Assembly (NCBI GenBank): GCA_045546915.1
Contig: JAZQDU010000027.1
Span: forward strand, 1 to 64,000
DNA: 64,000 bases
From: UMGS172 sp045546915
GTDB lineage: Bacteria > Bacillota > Clostridia > Oscillospirales > Acutalibacteraceae
Direction of reading: 5' to 3'
Positions 31,746 to 40,268 of this stretch are shown here, in pieces (position 1 is the stretch's first letter; each line of letters begins with the position of its first letter). Both the position numbers and the translations under genes were made by a program. Under the pieces are notes generated by a model. It was not told the origin of the DNA. It saw only the letters and a program-made list of their open reading frames with translations, and did not search any database.

Positions 31746-32858
31746 TTATCTGTCTCTGAATTTATTGCTTCTTACAGGATGGCGAAGTTTTCTTAAAGCC
31801 TTTGCCTCAATCTGACGGATACGCTCTCTTGTAACGTGGAACTCGGTGCCAACCTCTTCCAAGGTGTGGCATCTGCCGTCTTTAAGACCGAAACGAAGCC
31901 TGATAACTGCCTCTTCTCTCGGGGTTAAAGTTTTAAGTACAAGGTCAATATCCTCATTGGTTATGGTTTTAAGAGCAGCATCATCCGGTGCTAATGCATC
32001 CTCATCACGGATAAAATCCATTAGACGGCTGTCTTCCTCAGGACCTATAGGTGTTTCCATAGAAACCGGCTCCTGAGCCACACGCATGATTTCTCTTACT
32101 CTTTCAACCGACATATCCATCTTTTCAGCAATCATCTCTTCACTGGGCTCACGTCCGTTTTCGTGAAGAAGTTGACTCTGAATTTTTTTAAGGCGGTTAA
32201 TGGTTTCAACCATGTGTACAGGAATTCTTATAGTTCTTGCTTGGTCAGCAATAGCACGGGTAATAGCCTGACGTATCCACCATGTAGCATAGGTTGAAAA
32301 CTTAAAGCCTTTTGTGTGGTCAAATTTTTCAACCGCTTTTATAAGACCGACGTTACCCTCCTGAATCAAATCAAGAAAATGCATTCCACGTCCTACATAA
32401 CGTTTTGCAATACTTACAACAAGACGTAAGTTTGCCTCTGTAAGACGATTTTTTGCATATTGACTGCCTTCGCCGATTTTCTTAGCAAGTTCAATTTCCT
32501 CATCAGGTGTAAGAAGCGGATAACGACCGATATCCTTAAGATACACCTTAACAGGGTCGTCCAACGAGATATTGTCCATAGACATAACTGTTTCTTCCAG
32601 CTTGTCCACGTCCTCAATATCGGCCATTTTAAGGTCTTCCTCAGTCGGCTCAATAAAATCAAGGTCAAGAAGAGGAGGCTCCTCCTCAAGATTTTCAAGA
32701 TTATCAGGAATCTCGTCTTCAATATCAAGATAACTGTCCTTCTGCTCTGTTGCTTCTCCTTTGGTGTAACTATCATCCAAAAAATCTACAGCAGTAGCCG
32801 AATTTTCCTCTATAGCAGGCGCTTTTGCCTTGCGTTTTGAATTTGTTTTTTCTTCCAT
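31746..32858 (-). CDS. rpoD: Primary sigma factor SigA (RpoD)
   Basis: This is the housekeeping sigma factor that reads the TTGACA/TATAAT promoters seen throughout the window. The 370 residues have a short acidic N-terminus (about 1-95). Region 1.2/2 follows with NLRLVVSIAKRYVGRGMHFL, DLIQEGNVGLIKAVEKFDHT and the -10 recognition helix FSTYATWWIRQAITRAI, then region 3 and region 4 with VTRERIRQIEAKALRKLRHP. It follows dnaG by 36 bases, the classic primase-sigma operon, although rpsU is not in front. Confidence 0.98.
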   Translation of the reverse strand: MEEKTNSKRKAKAPAIEENSATAVDFLDDSYTKGEATEQKDSYLDIEDEIPDNLENLEEEPPLLDLDFIEPTEEDLKMADIEDVDKLEETVMSMDNISLDDPVKVYLKDIGRYPLLTPDEEIELAKKIGEGSQYAKNRLTEANLRLVVSIAKRYVGRGMHFLDLIQEGNVGLIKAVEKFDHTKGFKFSTYATWWIRQAITRAIADQARTIRIPVHMVETINRLKKIQSQLLHENGREPSEEMIAEKMDMSVERVREIMRVAQEPVSMETPIGPEEDSRLMDFIRDEDALAPDDAALKTITNEDIDLVLKTLTPREEAVIRLRFGLKDGRCHTLEEVGTEFHVTRERIRQIEAKALRKLRHPVRSNKFRDR

Positions 32859-32894
32859 ACAACTTCTCCCTTATTATCCCTATTTATATCCCAA

Positions 32895-34697
32895 TTAAGG
32901 CTTTTTCTGTTTGCCTTTGAGTTTTTCCAGAGCCGCTGCCCACTCTTCATCAGGCAGGTCGGCGATGCCTTTTGCTTCGGCATTACGCTTTTCTTCAAAA
33001 ATAACGTTTATGCTGTCGTTTACAATACGCTCTGCATTAGCATCGTCAATATTTGAAGTCAACAGGCTTGTAACAAACCCTATTTCATGCGGAGAAAATT
33101 CCTCTCCTAAGAACATAAGGTCAAACTCACGTCCCGTCCTCAAAATTTCAACCGTTCTTATAAATAGGCGTCGGTTAAAATCGGTCAGCATGTCTGACGG
33201 GTCAACCCTGTCTGTAATGTTATCAAGCAAATCCGGATGCTTAATGAGTGCCGTTATAAGCGTTTCCTCCGCCACTGCAGCCCGTTTAAACTGTTGTTTT
33301 TGAGGATTTACAGCATCCTTTTTCGGCACTTCTTTTATAATGCTATCAAGTTGTTTTTTATCGGTGTGTTTCTTTCTTGATGCGGCAATTTCTTTAATAT
33401 TGCGTATTAAAACGTCCTTAGAAACACCGTATTTTTTTGAAAGTTTACCCGTAAAGACCTCAACAGCAATAGGGTCACCGACATCGGATAAAACCGAACA
33501 AGCCTTTTTAAGATACTGCCATCTGCCGTCATCGGCACTAAGGTCAACCCCTTTAGCCGCTGTTAGCAATCGGTACTCAATATCGCTTAAAGCATTACCT
33601 AAAAGATTTTCAAACCGTGCCGCACCAAACTTCTTTATGTACTCGTCAGGGTCTTTTGCACCGCTCATGCGTACAACCTTTATTTTAACCCCTGCACCTG
33701 ACAGTATTTTCAAGGTGCGTTCGGTCGATTTTTCACCTGCTTCGTCAGCATCCATAGTAACAATGACTTCTTTTGTATACCTGCTGAGCAGTTTTGCTTG
33801 CTCCTCGGTAAAAGAGGTACCAAGTGCTGCTACAGTATTTTCAAAACCTGCTTGATGTAGTGCTATAACGTCCAAGTTGCCTTCGACCAGAATAATACTC
33901 TCCGAGCAGACTTTTTTAGCAAAGTTTATACCATACATATTATGGCTTTTTTTATAAACAGGAGTATCCGACGTGTTAACGTATTTACCGCCTTGCTTTT
34001 CATTGCCCGGCATGGCTCGTCCGCTAAAGGCTATAACCTTGCCGTGCACATTAATAATAGGAAAAATACATCTGTTTCTGAAACGGTCATATGTAAACTC
34101 TCTAACCTTCCCCGAAGCATCTGTTTTAGAAGATTTGGCTACCAAATCTGCCCTCTCAATAACGTACTGAGAAAAGCCTTTGCTTTTAAGGTGGTTTTCA
34201 AGAGCGTGCCAATCGTCAGGTGCAAACCCTAATCCAAAATGTTTTATGGTTTTAAGGCTTAAACCACGGCTTAAGAAATAATCCAAACCGGCTTTACCGG
34301 AAGCACTCATCATATAAGAATGGAAGAACTTGGCTGCTTCACGGTTGGCCTCGTAAATATCTCGCCTTAAATTTTCTTCCCTGTTATCACGGTCAGTTTC
34401 GGGAAGTTTTAAACCTGCTCTGTCGGCCAAACGTCTAACCGCATCTATATAATCAAGATTTTCCATCTGCATAGTAAAGGTAATAATATCTCCACCCTTA
34501 CCGCAACCGAAACAATAGTATGAACCGTTTTCGGGATAAACGGTAAACGACGGGGTTTTTTCATTATGAAACGGGCAAAGACCCACCAAATTACTACCCC
34601 TGCGTTTAAGAACGATGTATGGCGACAGTACCGACTCAATATCGTTTTTATACTTTAATTCCATCAAAAAATCCTGAGGAAGAGCCACCAACATCAC
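32895..34697 (-). CDS. dnaG: DNA primase
   Basis: DnaG lays RNA primers on the lagging strand. The 600 residues contain the CHC2 zinc ribbon near the N-terminus (GLCPFHNEKTPSFTV, YCFGCGKGGD). The TOPRIM core shows ILVEGNLDVIALHQAGF and IVTMDADEAGEKST, and a DnaB-binding C-terminal domain is present. Start choice is uncertain: GTG at 34697, ATG at 34694 and a GTG at 34688 are in frame, with GGGGTG nearest; the family start favours the residues just before LPQDF. It begins the long minus-strand run that continues into rpoD. Confidence 0.97.
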   Translation of the reverse strand: MMLVALPQDFLMELKYKNDIESVLSPYIVLKRRGSNLVGLCPFHNEKTPSFTVYPENGSYYCFGCGKGGDIITFTMQMENLDYIDAVRRLADRAGLKLPETDRDNREENLRRDIYEANREAAKFFHSYMMSASGKAGLDYFLSRGLSLKTIKHFGLGFAPDDWHALENHLKSKGFSQYVIERADLVAKSSKTDASGKVREFTYDRFRNRCIFPIINVHGKVIAFSGRAMPGNEKQGGKYVNTSDTPVYKKSHNMYGINFAKKVCSESIILVEGNLDVIALHQAGFENTVAALGTSFTEEQAKLLSRYTKEVIVTMDADEAGEKSTERTLKILSGAGVKIKVVRMSGAKDPDEYIKKFGAARFENLLGNALSDIEYRLLTAAKGVDLSADDGRWQYLKKACSVLSDVGDPIAVEVFTGKLSKKYGVSKDVLIRNIKEIAASRKKHTDKKQLDSIIKEVPKKDAVNPQKQQFKRAAVAEETLITALIKHPDLLDNITDRVDPSDMLTDFNRRLFIRTVEILRTGREFDLMFLGEEFSPHEIGFVTSLLTSNIDDANAERIVNDSINVIFEEKRNAEAKGIADLPDEEWAAALEKLKGKQKKP

Positions 34698-34778
34698 CCC
34701 ACTTACATACTATCTATTATATATATTCGTAATATACACTAAATTTACTTTATTTTTTTCAAAAATTCTGAATTTTCC

Positions 34779-35405
34779 TCAGATTTCGACCGCAGAATAA
34801 TCAGAACCTAATTTTTCAACCACAATATTTCCACAAAAAGTTTCAACCACATTATCACAAAGCGCTGAATAGTCTTTTTCATTTACGGCAAAAACTACCT
34901 CAACCTTATCGGTATAAATTGTGTCGTTAACGGTGCCTCCCGAAGAACTAATCACCCTTACTAACTGCTCAGCGTCCGAATAAGAACAAGAGGCTTTGCA
35001 AATGTTACAAAACTGCATTTTTACTACACCTGCATTGTCAATTGCAGCCTTTGTGGCGGCAGTATAAGCCCTTACAAGCCCACCTGTACCCAACAAAACA
35101 CCGCCAAAATATCGGGTGACTACCACGCAAACGTCGGTAAGCCCCGACTTTCTAAGCACATCAAGTGTGGGCATGCCCGCGGTAGAGTGAGGTTCGCCAT
35201 CATCCGAATAGCGTGTAAGACCGTTATCACGCAGTATATACGCATAAACATTATGCCTTGCGCCAAAGTTTTCTTTTTTAACTTTGTTTATATGATCAAT
35301 CGCTTCTTGTTCGGTAGTAACAGGCATAACCGAGCCGATAAAACGCGAACGTTTTTCTTCATATTCACCCACACCCTGCTTTGAAACCGTAAGATAATCC
35401 TGCAA
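34779..35405 (-). CDS. YigZ/IMPACT family protein
   Basis: The 208-residue protein has the UPF0029 N-terminal domain: KRSRFIGSVMPVTTEQEAID, then FGARHNVYAYIL and RYSDDGEPHSTAGMPTLDVL, which are diagnostic. A small ferredoxin-like C-terminal domain follows. Relatives are linked to translation control (IMPACT in eukaryotes), but the bacterial role is unclear. It lies alone between the rpmE terminator and dnaG. Confidence 0.95.
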   Translation of the reverse strand: MQDYLTVSKQGVGEYEEKRSRFIGSVMPVTTEQEAIDHINKVKKENFGARHNVYAYILRDNGLTRYSDDGEPHSTAGMPTLDVLRKSGLTDVCVVVTRYFGGVLLGTGGLVRAYTAATKAAIDNAGVVKMQFCNICKASCSYSDAEQLVRVISSSGGTVNDTIYTDKVEVVFAVNEKDYSALCDNVVETFCGNIVVEKLGSDYSAVEI

Positions 35406-35424
35406 ACTTCACACCTCCCGAAAA

Positions 35425-35461
35425 TTAAGAAAGACCGCACCTGCTCGCAGCAGTTGCGGTC
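35425..35461 (-). terminator. Terminator of rpmE
   Basis: A stem of about 13 bp with one mismatch (35433-35445 with 35449-35461) and T-rich tail (TTTCTTAATTTT) on the minus strand follows the rpmE stop codon. Confidence 0.88.
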
Positions 35462-35475
35462 GCTTTTTGAAACAA

Positions 35476-35682
35476 TTATTTTGCATCAATGCCGAAACGC
35501 TTTTTAAATCTGTCTACACGGCCGCCGGTATCGACAAGCTTCTGTCTGCCGGTAAAAAACGGATGACATTTGGAGCAGATATCCAAACGGATATCCTTCT
35601 TTGTCGAGCGAGTTTCAAACTCTGCTCCGCAAGCACACTTTACAGTAACTGTTTCATACTGAGGATGAATACCTTCTTTCAT
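35476..35682 (-). CDS. rpmE: 50S ribosomal protein L31, zinc-binding form
   Basis: L31 bridges the central protuberance and the small-subunit head. From the ATG at 35680-35682 (GAGAGGGG upstream) it has 68 residues. The start is MKEGIHPQYETVTVKCACGA and the end includes LDICSKCHPFFTG, so the zinc ligands of the C+ form (CxC, CSKC) are present. A nine-residue longer reading exists but lacks a ribosome binding site. Confidence 0.97.
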   Translation of the reverse strand: MKEGIHPQYETVTVKCACGAEFETRSTKKDIRLDICSKCHPFFTGRQKLVDTGGRVDRFKKRFGIDAK

Positions 35683-35721
35683 GTTGTCACCCCTCTCCTT
35701 TTCTTTCACATTAACAAAGGA

Positions 35722-35750
35722 ATGATATCACAACTCTTTTGAAAATGCAA
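35722..35750 (-). promoter_or_regulatory. SigA promoter of rpmE
   Basis: TTGCAT (35745-35750) and TATCAT (35722-35727) are 17 bases apart on the minus strand, about 30 bases before the rpmE start. Confidence 0.78.
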
Positions 35751-35778
35751 GCATTATTTTTAAATTTACAAAATTTTT

Positions 35779-36408
35779 TTAATGACCAAAAACAAGCGAT
35801 ATTTTGTTTTTAAATCTTTGAAACACTTCAACCGCCTTAAAACGCACTTCGTATTTTTGCGGTTCGGTCACAATTTTTTCGGTATCTTCTGAAAAACTGT
35901 TATGAGGTGTAGCGGTCGCTGTCGGCACACAAAGTGCCGGAAACATAACGCACCACCAGTTTTTCCCTTGTGCATCACCAATGTTTATTCTAAGAGCATC
36001 ATAGGTACCTGCAGGAAGAGTAAAATCCTCATACTCCCTTGTTTCAAACCACGCATCACCCAAAGTAACGCTGACGGGGTAATCATATCCGTAAGAATAT
36101 ACCGCATTTTGGGCTGTGGTGTTAAAAAGTTCGATGTTTTCATTGGCTTTTAAATAAGCCTCATCCAACGACTCGCAACCCGAAAAAACATCTTTGGAAA
36201 CAACAAGTACCGCATCCCTTACACGAAGTTTCAATTCTTGGTCACTTGCTGAATCAGAATTTGCCTTAATGTGAAGTCTTAGTACGTTATTTCTTATTTC
36301 ATCGCACTTTGCATCAAAATTGACAAGTGATAAAACTGCCGTAAGTACAAACGCACACGCCACTGCTCTTATAAGTAATTCTTTGTTGAAAAATTTTATT
36401 TTGTTCAT
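35779..36408 (-). CDS. spoIIR: Stage II sporulation protein R
   Basis: SpoIIR is made in the forespore and secreted into the intermembrane space, where it triggers SpoIIGA to process pro-SigE in the mother cell. From the ATG at 36406-36408 (GAGAGG upstream) it has 209 residues: one N-terminal membrane/signal segment, then NNVLRLHIKANSDSASDQEL and KLRVRDAV, the family signature, and GKNWWCVMFPALC. Its presence is the clearest sign that the organism forms spores. A longer start 27 bases upstream lacks a good ribosome binding site. Confidence 0.95.
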   Translation of the reverse strand: MNKIKFFNKELLIRAVACAFVLTAVLSLVNFDAKCDEIRNNVLRLHIKANSDSASDQELKLRVRDAVLVVSKDVFSGCESLDEAYLKANENIELFNTTAQNAVYSYGYDYPVSVTLGDAWFETREYEDFTLPAGTYDALRINIGDAQGKNWWCVMFPALCVPTATATPHNSFSEDTEKIVTEPQKYEVRFKAVEVFQRFKNKISLVFGH

Positions 36409-36427
36409 TTTAACCTCTCCCGTTTTT

Positions 36428-36436
36428 ATTCTCACC
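36428..36436 (-). promoter_or_regulatory. Candidate forespore sigma factor -10 element before spoIIR
   Basis: GGTGAGAAT matches the forespore SigF/SigG -10 pattern GGnnAnAnT, 20 bases before the start codon. No clear -35 (GYATA) is found at the right distance, so this is tentative. Confidence 0.3.
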
Positions 36437-36469
36437 GAGATTTTTAACAGAAGAAAGCCTTTTTAAACA

Positions 36470-37339
36470 TTATTTTAAAATTTCCCAACCAACCTTTTTA
36501 GGTTCGCACATAAAAACTTGTGCACCAATCGCCTTTAATGAATCATACGTTGCAATTTGCCGGTCTTTGGTTTCGAATATTCCGATAACACTGGGACCCG
36601 CCCCTGAAAGACCCGAATATATAGCGCCTTTTTGATTCATTTCATTCTTTATATACAAAGCCTCGTCACTGCAAACCGTTTCAAAGCAATTATAAAAACC
36701 CTTTGAGGCTTTTTTTATGTCGCCCTCATTAAGACCTTGCAAAACAATTGAATGGTCAGGTGTTTTAAGACACTTTGTATTATCCAGTATCTTATACATC
36801 TCACCTGTTGAGCCTTTAAAACCCTTCTTTGCAATCAACATAAAGCAATCGGGTAAATCTTTAAGACTCGTCAGTTGCTCACCGATACCTTCGGCAAGCG
36901 CAGTGCCTCCGTTAAGACAAAAAGGTACGTCAGCCCCTAACGACAACGCAATTTCGTTCATCTTCCGTTCGCATAATTCTTTATCAAAATAAAAATTCAG
37001 TGCGCCCAAAACAGCAGCCGCATCGGCACTTCCGCCACCAAGACCGCCCGCAAGCGGTATTGCTTTTTCTATATTGATATCTGCAACAGCATTAATGCCC
37101 GTTACCTCAAAATAACGCTTTGCCGCCAAAAAAGCAAGGTTATTTTCACCGCATATAGTACCGTCCGAGCAGGTAAGATTAATGCCGAAACTTTGTGCTT
37201 TTGCAAGTGACAAGGTTATCGTATCACAAAGCGAAACCGACTGCATAACCGAACACAACGTGTGGTATCCATCGGCTCGTTTTCCGGTAATTCCGAGCGA
37301 CAAATTAACCTTTGAATAAGCCTTAACCGTAATCATCAC
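36470..37339 (-). CDS. ispE: 4-diphosphocytidyl-2-C-methyl-D-erythritol kinase
   Basis: IspE phosphorylates CDP-methylerythritol in the non-mevalonate isoprenoid pathway. The 289-residue protein is a GHMP kinase: AYSKVNLSLGITGKRADGYH at the start, then IPLAGGLGGGSADAAAVLGA (the ATP-binding loop), then GAGPSVIGIF near the C-terminus. It follows the aminotransferase by 2 bases and precedes spoIIR. Confidence 0.96.
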   Translation of the reverse strand: MMITVKAYSKVNLSLGITGKRADGYHTLCSVMQSVSLCDTITLSLAKAQSFGINLTCSDGTICGENNLAFLAAKRYFEVTGINAVADINIEKAIPLAGGLGGGSADAAAVLGALNFYFDKELCERKMNEIALSLGADVPFCLNGGTALAEGIGEQLTSLKDLPDCFMLIAKKGFKGSTGEMYKILDNTKCLKTPDHSIVLQGLNEGDIKKASKGFYNCFETVCSDEALYIKNEMNQKGAIYSGLSGAGPSVIGIFETKDRQIATYDSLKAIGAQVFMCEPKKVGWEILK

Positions 37340-37341
37340 TA

Positions 37342-38517
37342 TTACCTTTTTAACTCTTGCAAAAACTCACCCATACGACGGAGTGCTTCGTTAATATGTG
37401 ATGTAGAATAACAATAAGATGCTCTGAAAAATCCTTCACCGCATTGACCGAAAGCCGTACCCGGAACAACCGCCACCTTTTTTTCAAAAAGCAGTCTCTC
37501 ACAAAATTCCTCAGACGAAAGCCCTGTACTTTTAATGCTCGGGAAAACGTAAAAAGCACCCTTTGGCTCGAAACATTCAAGCCCTAAAGAACGGAAACCG
37601 TCAACAATCAGTCTTCTGCGCATATCATATTCATCAACCATAGCCTTTACGTCGTCTGCACCGTTTTCGAGTGCTTCAATAGCGGCATATTGCGACGTTG
37701 TCGGTGCCGACATAATAGCAAATTGATGAATTTTGGTCATTTGTCTTAAAATAGGTTCAGGTCCTACCGCATAACCCATACGCCAACCTGTCATAGAGAA
37801 CGATTTTGAAAAACCGTTAACAACAACCGTTCGTTCCCTCATGCCTTCAAGCGATGCTATCGACACATGGCGGTTGCCCGTATATGTAAGTTCAGCATAA
37901 ATTTCATCAGATATAACAACGATGTTCTTATCTTTTAAAACTTGGGCAATCTTTTCTAAATCGTGCTTTTCCATAATAGCACCCGTAGGATTGCCGGGAT
38001 AAGGCAATATAATAGCCTTGGTTTTATCGGTAATTTTCTCTAAAAGTTGCTCAGGAGTCAACCTAAACTGGTTCTCCACATTGGTTTCAACAATAACCGG
38101 AACACCGCCAGCCAATCGGCAAATGGGTTCATAACAAACAAACGAAGGTTGAACAATAATAACCTCGTCTTTAGGAGCCACTACCGCCCTGATAGCAGCA
38201 TCAATAGCCTCACTGCCACCAACCGATACAAGAATTTCATCTTCAGGGTCGTATGTTACACCTATGCTGTTTTCTACATACTTCGATATAGCGCATCTGA
38301 GTTCTTTAATACCCTTGTTTGCAGTATATCTCGTCTTGCCGTCCTGTAATGAACGTATACCTGCCTGACGGATGTGCCACGGCGTTTTGAAATCAGGCTC
38401 GCCAACACCAAGCGAAATAATACCGTCCATTTCAGCGGCAATATCAAAAAACTTTCTTATCCCCGACGGTTTTATTTCATCAACCGTAGGGTTAATGATT
38501 TTGCCGTAATCTATCAC
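37342..38517 (-). CDS. Class I/II pyridoxal-phosphate aminotransferase
   Basis: This 391-residue fold-type I enzyme probably transaminates aspartate, alanine or aromatic amino acids. It has GVGEPDFKTPWHIRQAG at the start, the AYPGNPTGA-type motif LPYPGNPTGAIM, ISDEIYAELTY with the PLP-binding Asp/Tyr, NGFSKSFSMTGWRMGYAVGP with the Schiff-base Lys, and the conserved Arg near FFRASYCYS. It overlaps the Lrp gene by 4 bases, so the regulator and enzyme are made together. Confidence 0.93.
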   Translation of the reverse strand: MIDYGKIINPTVDEIKPSGIRKFFDIAAEMDGIISLGVGEPDFKTPWHIRQAGIRSLQDGKTRYTANKGIKELRCAISKYVENSIGVTYDPEDEILVSVGGSEAIDAAIRAVVAPKDEVIIVQPSFVCYEPICRLAGGVPVIVETNVENQFRLTPEQLLEKITDKTKAIILPYPGNPTGAIMEKHDLEKIAQVLKDKNIVVISDEIYAELTYTGNRHVSIASLEGMRERTVVVNGFSKSFSMTGWRMGYAVGPEPILRQMTKIHQFAIMSAPTTSQYAAIEALENGADDVKAMVDEYDMRRRLIVDGFRSLGLECFEPKGAFYVFPSIKSTGLSSEEFCERLLFEKKVAVVPGTAFGQCGEGFFRASYCYSTSHINEALRRMGEFLQELKR

Positions 38518-38996
38518 AGTAACAAAGTCTCCCTATCATCTTTATTGTCAGAGCAGAGTTCAACATCCAATTCCTTATATCGGCGAAGAATAAAGTGAGT
38601 TGCTGTACTAATTACTTCCTGCATAGGTGCCAAGCGTTTGGCAACAAACATTGCAACTTCCTGAAAAGTTTTTCCCTTTACGATAACGCAAAGGTCATAT
38701 CCTCCCGACATAAGATAAACCGACTCTACTTCTTGGTATTTCATAATTCTTTCGGCAATAAGTTCAAAACCGGTATCTGCCCTGGGCTCAACCTTAAGTT
38801 CAATAATAGCCGAAACCTTGGCAGTATCAAGTTTTTCCCAATCGATTACCGCTTTATACCCACAAATAATTCCTTCCTCTTCCATCGACTTTATTTCGGT
38901 GTAAACATCAGTCTCTGAAAGGTCGGTCATAACCGCCAACTCATGAATAGTGTATCGTGCGTTTTTGCTCAGTAATTTTAAAAGTTTTACGTTCAT
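38514..38996 (-). CDS. Lrp/AsnC family transcriptional regulator
   Basis: From the ATG at 38994-38996 (TGGAGG 7 bases upstream) the protein has 160 residues. An N-terminal winged helix comes first (LLKLLSKNARYTIHELAVMT, then LSETDVYTEIKSMEEEGII), followed by the RAM effector domain (VSAIIELKVEPRADTGFELI, VYLMSGGYDLCVIVKG). It probably senses an amino acid and controls the coupled aminotransferase gene. Confidence 0.93.
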   Translation of the reverse strand: MNVKLLKLLSKNARYTIHELAVMTDLSETDVYTEIKSMEEEGIICGYKAVIDWEKLDTAKVSAIIELKVEPRADTGFELIAERIMKYQEVESVYLMSGGYDLCVIVKGKTFQEVAMFVAKRLAPMQEVISTATHFILRRYKELDVELCSDNKDDRETLLL

Positions 38997-39013
38997 TTTT
39001 ATTCCTCCAGTAA

Positions 39014-39844
39014 TCATTCAATAGTTATAGGTAAAGGGTGATGTTTTTGATAAATAGTGACATATTTAAACCCTGCCGCTTTTATCATATCATATGAATC
39101 TGCAATTTTATTTCCTACATTGTAAGCATTGTGTGCATCCGAACCGACGGTAACATACTCACCGCCGAGTTGTTTATAAAGTTTTAGCACCTCAAAACAC
39201 GGATGCATATCAGACGTTATTCCTTTTGTAACATACCGGTCACTCGCAGTATTTATCTCAATAGCCTTACCGTTGGCTATCAAAACCTTAAAAATATGTT
39301 CCAACTGCTCTTTATGTTGCATTATATCATACTTTGCAAGTTTTTCAGCAGGAAAATAACGCAAAGGATATGTAATATGTGCCAAAACGTCAAACCCGTT
39401 CCACTCTGCCGTTTCAATTATATCGTCATAATATCTTGCCATAATAAGTGCAGGGTCGTTGCTTTCACGCGAGTAATCAAGTTCGCCTAAAAATTTTTTC
39501 TTACCCTTTATACGATGTACCGAGGCAAGAACAATATCATAGTCGTTTTGAAGAATTTTCTCGGTTAATTCAAGATTTCTAACAGGACAACCCAATTCAA
39601 CACCCGTCAAAACAACAATCTGTCCATCAAACACCATACGTGCTTTTTTTGTTTCAAAAACCGACTGTCGGCAGGTCACAAAATTATTATGCATTTCGCA
39701 ATCAAGTGCCTCAAAATGGTCGGTTATTGCAATAGCACGCAAATTTTTCTCAATAGCCTTTTCACATATAAGCGTAACCGAGTGCTCGGCATCGCTAGAA
39801 TTATCCGAATGGATATGCATATCCACAAGATTACGAGATTCCAT
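39014..39844 (-). CDS. PHP-domain phosphatase, histidinol phosphatase-like
   Basis: The 276-residue protein has the metal-binding PHP motifs in order: DMHIHSDNSSDAEHSV, AITDHFEALDC, LTGVELGC, ASVHRIKG, a central histidine segment (VLAHITYPLRYF) and GSDAHN near the end. It resembles HisK-type histidinol phosphatases, but no his genes are nearby, so a different phosphate ester may be the substrate. It is the first gene of its operon, with a consensus promoter upstream and the Lrp gene next. Confidence 0.88.
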   Translation of the reverse strand: MESRNLVDMHIHSDNSSDAEHSVTLICEKAIEKNLRAIAITDHFEALDCEMHNNFVTCRQSVFETKKARMVFDGQIVVLTGVELGCPVRNLELTEKILQNDYDIVLASVHRIKGKKKFLGELDYSRESNDPALIMARYYDDIIETAEWNGFDVLAHITYPLRYFPAEKLAKYDIMQHKEQLEHIFKVLIANGKAIEINTASDRYVTKGITSDMHPCFEVLKLYKQLGGEYVTVGSDAHNAYNVGNKIADSYDMIKAAGFKYVTIYQKHHPLPITIE

Positions 39845-39874
39845 AACGCCCCTCTTATTTCTATACTTTTTTCT

Positions 39875-39903
39875 ATTTTACCACTAAAAAGGCAATAATA
39901 CAA
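39875..39903 (-). promoter_or_regulatory. SigA promoter of the PHP-Lrp-aminotransferase operon
   Basis: TTGTAT (39898-39903) and TAAAAT (39875-39880) are 17 bases apart on the minus strand, divergent from the ferredoxin gene. Confidence 0.72.
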
Positions 39904-39943
39904 GCATTTTTGGGGAAACTGTGAGAAAGAAAGGAGATTAATT

Positions 39944-40132
39944 ATGAAAGTTGAAATCATACGCGAAGGTTGTATCGCCTGCGGACTTTGTGTATCCATT
40001 TGTCCCGATGTGTTTACCATAGCCGACGACGGTTTGGCAGAAGCCATTGAAATGCCCGAAAAACAGCACAACAGTGCTGTAAAAGAAGCGGCAGAGAGTT
40101 GCCCCGTAAACGTTATTAAAACCGAAGAGTAA
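39944..40132 (+). CDS. Monocluster 4Fe-4S ferredoxin
   Basis: This is a 62-residue electron carrier. CIACGLCVSICP at 11-22 and the late CPVNVI supply the cluster cysteines; the extra Cys after LCVSI is the one often in a disulfide in monocluster ferredoxins. The second 4Fe-4S site of clostridial 2[4Fe-4S] ferredoxins is lacking. RBS AAAGGAG lies 8 bases before ATG. A strong terminator follows, so it is a single gene. Confidence 0.95.
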   Translation: MKVEIIREGCIACGLCVSICPDVFTIADDGLAEAIEMPEKQHNSAVKEAAESCPVNVIKTEE

Positions 40133-40138
40133 TCACCA

Positions 40139-40178
40139 GAAAGACCGACAGTAATAAGCGTCGGTCTTTCAATTTTTT
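40139..40178 (+). terminator. Terminator of the ferredoxin gene
   Basis: An 11-bp perfect stem (40139-40149 with 40160-40170) followed by AATTTTTT on the plus strand. Confidence 0.9.
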
Positions 40179-40199
40179 AAAAATTTAAAATAGAGGGGG

Positions 40200-40227
40200 T
40201 TGAATTTTTTTCTTGTTATGTTATAAT
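40200..40227 (+). promoter_or_regulatory. SigA promoter of the Crp-ABC transporter operon
   Basis: TTGAAT (40200-40205) and TATAAT (40222-40227) are 16 bases apart. The predicted start (about 40234) lies only about 5 bases before an in-frame ATG at 40239, which argues for a start codon further downstream. Confidence 0.8.
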
Positions 40228-40268
40228 ACAAATAGAAAATGTGTTCCATTTGGTACAGTTTTTTGGAG

